Below are positions 7,043 to 9,480 of a DNA stretch of 9,480 bases, in pieces; position 1 is the first letter of the stretch; every line of letters begins with the position of its first letter. A model generated the notes under the pieces. It was not told where the DNA came from. It saw only the letters and a list, made by a program, of their open reading frames with translations, and searched no databases. Position numbers and translations under genes: made by a program. Source of the stretch: Alphaproteobacteria bacterium (GTDB taxonomy: Bacteria > Pseudomonadota > Alphaproteobacteria > SMXP01); contig JAJFIM010000173.1 in NCBI GenBank assembly GCA_021774995.1, positions 1 to 9,480 of the forward strand. The letters run 5' to 3'.

Positions 7043-7143
7043 CCCTATACTTTTAGAGCGCGCCGTTCTAGTCTGACCTTCTTTGAAGCATTGATTTGAT
7101 TGGATGATTCGGGCCCCGGAGGGGAAAAGTGTAAGGGGGATAC

Positions 7144-7458
7144 GTGCTTAAAACTGACCAGGCAAAGAACATGCGCAGGAAAGCGGGCTATTGGCTTAAA
7201 AAAAAGCGCCAGGCGGCTGCTCTGACGCAGAAGGATTTGGCCAATAGGCTCGGGCTGGACTATTACACATTTATCTCCCAAATCGAGAGCGGGCACGCCC
7301 GGGTTCCCTCCAGTCTTTTTTTAGCCTGGGCTGAAGCGCTGACGGTGGACGGTCCGGAATTTGCCCGCACAATGCTTGAGTTTTACGACCCGCATGCGTA
7401 TCAAGCCTTAGGATTTGAAAGCACCGAAATTTCATTATTTACGGAACGGGAAACCTGA
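7144..7458 (+). CDS. Small XRE-type helix-turn-helix transcriptional regulator
   Basis: A 104-residue DNA-binding protein with a Cro/C1-type helix-turn-helix at about residues 17-55, including ALTQKDLANRLGLDYYTFISQIESG. It continues with AWAEALTVDGPEFARTMLEFYDPHAYQALGF. From memory, this layout (short, YYTFISQIE in the recognition region, C-terminal YDP motif) resembles a regulator family found near surface-polysaccharide and secretion genes in alphaproteobacteria. I chose the GTG start at 7144 because AAGGGGGA ends four bases upstream and an in-frame TAA lies at 7132. An ATG at 7171 is the alternative and would remove nine residues without touching the domain. It is divergent from the secretion operon and upstream of sapC, so it probably controls one or both and perhaps itself. 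A long hairpin covers its stop codon. Confidence 0.9.
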   Translation: MLKTDQAKNMRRKAGYWLKKKRQAAALTQKDLANRLGLDYYTFISQIESGHARVPSSLFLAWAEALTVDGPEFARTMLEFYDPHAYQALGFESTEISLFTERET

Positions 7459-7471
7459 ATTCCCGTTCTGT
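7441..7471 (+). terminator. 12-bp hairpin over the XRE stop codon, terminator-like
   Basis: Bases 7441-7452 pair with 7460-7471 through 12 positions with one G-U pair; the core is AACGGGAA/TTCCCGTT. The seven-base loop contains the TGA stop codon (7456-7458). A run of five T residues follows at 7480-7484, eight bases past the stem. That is farther than in a textbook rho-independent terminator, so termination may be partial, or the stem may protect the mRNA or bind a protein. Confidence 0.5.
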
Positions 7472-7497
7472 GAATGTAATTTTTGCCGGTCGGACGC

Positions 7498-7525
7498 TTT
7501 ACGCACTTTTTCGCTATGTTATAGA
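7498..7525 (+). promoter_or_regulatory. Candidate promoter for the sapC-glycosyltransferase unit
   Basis: TTTACG (7498-7503) and TATAGA (7520-7525) are separated by 16 bases, each matching four of six sigma70 consensus positions. The site lies after the hairpin that ends the regulator gene and would give a 5' leader of about 100 bases before the sapC ATG at 7636. Within that leader, a small inverted repeat GCCTG-TGA-CAGGC (7604-7616) sits just ahead of the ribosome-binding site GGAG (7623-7626). Confidence 0.45.
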
Positions 7526-7635
7526 AACATTTATTATCAAGAGCTTCACTTTCACTGATTAAATTAGGGCGTCACTTCAGATGCAAGGCGGGAAAAATAC
7601 TGCGCCTGTGACAGGCCCCACTGGAGACTAATGCG

Positions 7636-8376
7636 ATGTTTGTCAAACCCGAACCTTTGGATAAATCTAAGCACGCTGATTTTAAATTCTCGCCGGTCAA
7701 GAGTTTTAAATTCGCCAAGGGGCAGCCCAGCGCGCCGATTCCCGCAGGGGAGATGATTGAAGCCGCACGTCATTTCGCCATTGTTTTTCCGGAAGGGACG
7801 GAAAAGGGCAAGCTGCTGCCCCAGGCGCTTTTTTCAATGCGGGCGGGTGAAAACGCCTTTGTACAGAAAGACGGCGGCTGGGCGGCGCCCTATATTCCCG
7901 CTCACATCCGCCGCTACCCGTTCATTTTAGGGGAATTGGAGGAGCCGGGAAAATTCACCATCATGATGGATGTCGAGGCGCCTCAGTTTAAAGGGAAGAA
8001 AGGCGAGCCTCTCTTTGTCAAAAAAGAGGGGAGTGCGGAATTGGAAGCCTCCGACGTCATTGTCCAGGCGCGCGAATTTCTGGGCCGTTTTCAGCAAGAG
8101 CTTGCCGCGACCTCCAATCTGATGGAGCCGTTGGCGGAAAAAGACATCCTCGTGTCGCGCTCGGTCGAGGTTAAAGTGGATGACCGGGAAGCGAAACTTT
8201 CTGGTTTCCGCGTGGTTGATCCGGAAAAGCTCGCCAAACTCGATGACGCCGTTCTGGGGGAATGGACGCGCAGCGGTCTGCTCAGTATTGTTTACGCCCA
8301 TCTCCATTCTTTGGGGAATGTGCGCGAGTTGGTGCGCCTGCAGCCGCCTTCGGCGTCGCCAGAGCCCAAGCCGTGA
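7636..8376 (+). CDS. SapC family protein
   Basis: A 246-residue soluble protein of the SapC family, named after a gene in the Campylobacter fetus surface-layer locus; its biochemical role is not established. The match is recognised from characteristic stretches: PLDKSKHADFKFSPVKSFKFA near the N-terminus, EAARHFAIVFPEG (42-54), LPQALFSMRAGENAFVQKDGGW (61-82), and AAPYIPAHIRRYPFILGE (83-100), the family's hallmark. Near the C-terminus are the usual GLLSIVYAHLHSLGNV (214-229) and a proline-rich tail. No signal peptide or membrane segment is visible, so it is probably cytoplasmic. The ATG start is supported by GGAG nine bases upstream. It follows the XRE regulator and precedes a glycosyltransferase by 25 bases, so the last two probably form an operon. 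Nearness to a type I exporter fits a part in making or exporting a surface protein, but this is inference. Confidence 0.9.
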   Translation: MFVKPEPLDKSKHADFKFSPVKSFKFAKGQPSAPIPAGEMIEAARHFAIVFPEGTEKGKLLPQALFSMRAGENAFVQKDGGWAAPYIPAHIRRYPFILGELEEPGKFTIMMDVEAPQFKGKKGEPLFVKKEGSAELEASDVIVQAREFLGRFQQELAATSNLMEPLAEKDILVSRSVEVKVDDREAKLSGFRVVDPEKLAKLDDAVLGEWTRSGLLSIVYAHLHSLGNVRELVRLQPPSASPEPKP

Positions 8377-8401
8377 TGGGGGAAGGCGCGCGTTGTCCGC
8401 T

Positions 8402-9480
8402 ATGAGACTGTGGTTTGTTCACCAAAACTTTCCCGGCCAGTACCGCCATATAGCGAAACATTTTGCTGACGATCCGGCTTGCGACGTGGTCACGATTGGC
8501 GAAAATACGCATTTGAAGCTGGCGGGCGCAAATCAGTATACGTATCAAAAGCCGAAAACGGCTTCCCCTGGCACGCACCACTATATTCGGGGCCTTGAAT
8601 CTGCGGTCAGGCGCGGCCAGGAGGTGGCCCGTCTGGGCCTGGAACTGAAGAAAAAGGGGATGGCGCCCGATATCGTGTGTTCTCATCCGGGGTGGGGCGA
8701 CACGATGTACTTTAAAGAATTGTTTCCTGACGCAAAATTTCTGAGCTATTTTGAGTTTTACTACCGGCCCACCGGCGCCGATGTCGGGTTTGACCCCGAA
8801 TTTGCGAATGTGGGTCTTGATGACGTGTGCCGCGTGCGCACAAAAAACACAGTCAACCTATTGACGCTTGAATTGGCCGATTGGGGGGTCTGCCCGACTT
8901 TGTGGCAATCCGCGCAATTTCCCCAAGCTTATCAATCCAAGATGAGCGTTATTCACGACGGCGTTGATATCGATGCGGTCCTTCCGAATCCTCAAGGGCA
9001 GGTGAAGGTGGGGCGCGATCAACGAAGTTTTAGCCGGGAAGACGAAGTCATCACTTTTGTCGCCAGAAATTTAGAGCCTTATCGGGGCTTCCATATTTTT
9101 ATGCGGGCCTTGCCTGATCTGTTGCGCCGCCGCCCCAAGGCGCATGTGTTCATTATTGGGGGCGATGAGGTGAGTTATGGCCGTCCGGCGCCCGATGGCA
9201 AAACCTATCGGCAAATGTTGATGGAAGAGGTGGGCGATAAAGTAGATGTGGACCGGGTGCACTTCTTTGGCCGCGCGCCCTATCGGCATTATTTGAATAT
9301 TCTCCAAATATCTTCCGTTCATGTCTATTTGACCTATCCGTTTGTTCTCTCCTGGTCGTTGATGGAGGCAATGTCCACGGGCTGTCCTATCGCCGCTTCC
9401 AGAACGCCGCCGGTGGAAGAGGTGATCGAGCACGGCAAAAATGGCTTGTTGTTTGATTTTTTCTCGGCGGAGGAACTCGG
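8402..9480 (+). CDS. GT4-type glycosyltransferase, truncated by window edge
   Basis: Retaining GT-B glycosyltransferase; 359 codons are visible and the 3' end lies outside the window. The start MRLWFVHQNFPGQYRHIAKHF is the mark of a GT4 subgroup with its own N-terminal acceptor domain (about 1-185). The C-terminal donor domain (about 212 onward) runs from VITFVARNLEPYRGFHIFMRALP through FIIGGDEVSYG and VHFFGRAPYRHYLNIL to YPFVLSWSLMEAMSTGCPIAAS. In the EX7E donor motif the second glutamate is present (E322) but the first position is F314. The ATG at 8402 matches the family's usual N-terminus. However, an in-frame TTG at 8393 lies six bases after GGAAGG (8381-8386), a better ribosome spacing than the 15 bases to the ATG, and would add three residues. 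It is probably cotranscribed with sapC. Likely works in the cytoplasm on a surface glycan or glycoprotein; donor and acceptor unknown. Confidence 0.9.
   Translation, partial: MRLWFVHQNFPGQYRHIAKHFADDPACDVVTIGENTHLKLAGANQYTYQKPKTASPGTHHYIRGLESAVRRGQEVARLGLELKKKGMAPDIVCSHPGWGDTMYFKELFPDAKFLSYFEFYYRPTGADVGFDPEFANVGLDDVCRVRTKNTVNLLTLELADWGVCPTLWQSAQFPQAYQSKMSVIHDGVDIDAVLPNPQGQVKVGRDQRSFSREDEVITFVARNLEPYRGFHIFMRALPDLLRRRPKAHVFIIGGDEVSYGRPAPDGKTYRQMLMEEVGDKVDVDRVHFFGRAPYRHYLNILQISSVHVYLTYPFVLSWSLMEAMSTGCPIAASRTPPVEEVIEHGKNGLLFDFFSAEEL

Larger units (their letters stand above)
6967..7139 (+). repeat. Repeated GTGTAA(G/A) elements, two of them GTGTAAGGGGG
   Basis: The 11-base string GTGTAAGGGGG occurs twice in the same orientation, at 6967-6977 and 7129-7139. 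A related GTGTAAACCC lies between them at 7036-7045, over the -35 of the secretion promoter. The right copy also forms the regulator's ribosome-binding site, so its GGGGG may be under translational selection. The left copy lies in the secretion operon's leader. They may be regulator half-sites or a small dispersed repeat. Confidence 0.4.
6857..7143. promoter_or_regulatory. Divergent control region between secretion operon and XRE regulator
   Basis: These 287 bases separate the minus-strand ABC transporter gene from the plus-strand regulator and contain no gene I can support. They hold a minus-strand promoter (7015-7042), a perfect palindrome (7022-7031), a TATACT box reading toward the regulator (7046-7051), and three GTGTAA elements at 6967, 7036 and 7129. 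The secretion operon's untranslated leader would be about 150 bases. It includes a small inverted repeat, GTAAG (6969-6973) with CTTAC (6982-6986), separated by eight bases. Confidence 0.55.

Noticed and set aside
7631..7633. ATG five bases before the sapC start
   Set aside because: It is in another frame and opens only a short unfamiliar peptide, while the 7636 frame gives an intact SapC family protein.
8282..8686. Minus-strand open frame of 134 codons across the sapC/GT4 junction
   Set aside because: It is antisense to two genes with clear family matches and has no recognisable protein features.

Overview
The window looks like a cell-surface glycan and secretion locus from a Gram-negative bacterium, most likely an alphaproteobacterium. 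The reasons are a PrtD/HlyD-type type I secretion pair, a SapC-family protein, a small XRE regulator of a type I associate with alphaproteobacterial surface loci, GC-rich coding DNA, and use of GTG and possibly TTG starts. The assignment rests on protein character only; there is no rRNA, tRNA, IS element or CRISPR array here.

Layout. Left block (1-3599, plus strand): the 3' part of a sulfotransferase gene (1-681) is coupled through a TGATG stop/start overlap to a complete paralogous sulfotransferase (681-1604). A 219-base gap follows, holding a candidate promoter with a GTTAAGT direct repeat. Then comes a 591-residue protein with two GT2 glycosyltransferase domains, the first lacking the metal-binding aspartates. 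Middle block (3629-6856, minus strand): a two-gene type I secretion operon, ABC transporter then membrane fusion protein, converges on the GT2 gene with a 29-base gap. A 287-base divergent control region (6857-7143) carries a sigma70-like promoter for the secretion operon, a perfect 10-base palindrome and repeated GTGTAA elements. Right block (7144-9480, plus strand): a 104-residue XRE-type regulator with a 12-bp hairpin over its stop codon, a promoter-bearing gap, a SapC-family gene, and a GT4-type glycosyltransferase that runs off the right edge.

How they may work together (inference): the glycosyltransferases and sulfotransferases would build and sulfate a surface or exported glycan. The type I exporter would release a protein, possibly an S-layer or adhesin-like protein, across both membranes. 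SapC belongs to a family named after a Campylobacter fetus S-layer locus gene, and the XRE protein is well placed to control the divergent genes. No secreted substrate, no TolC-like outer membrane channel and no PAPS-synthesis genes are seen, so the cargo and acceptor are unknown. Every gene belongs to a recognisable family. What is unusual is the combination, plus a few missing catalytic residues and cis-elements.
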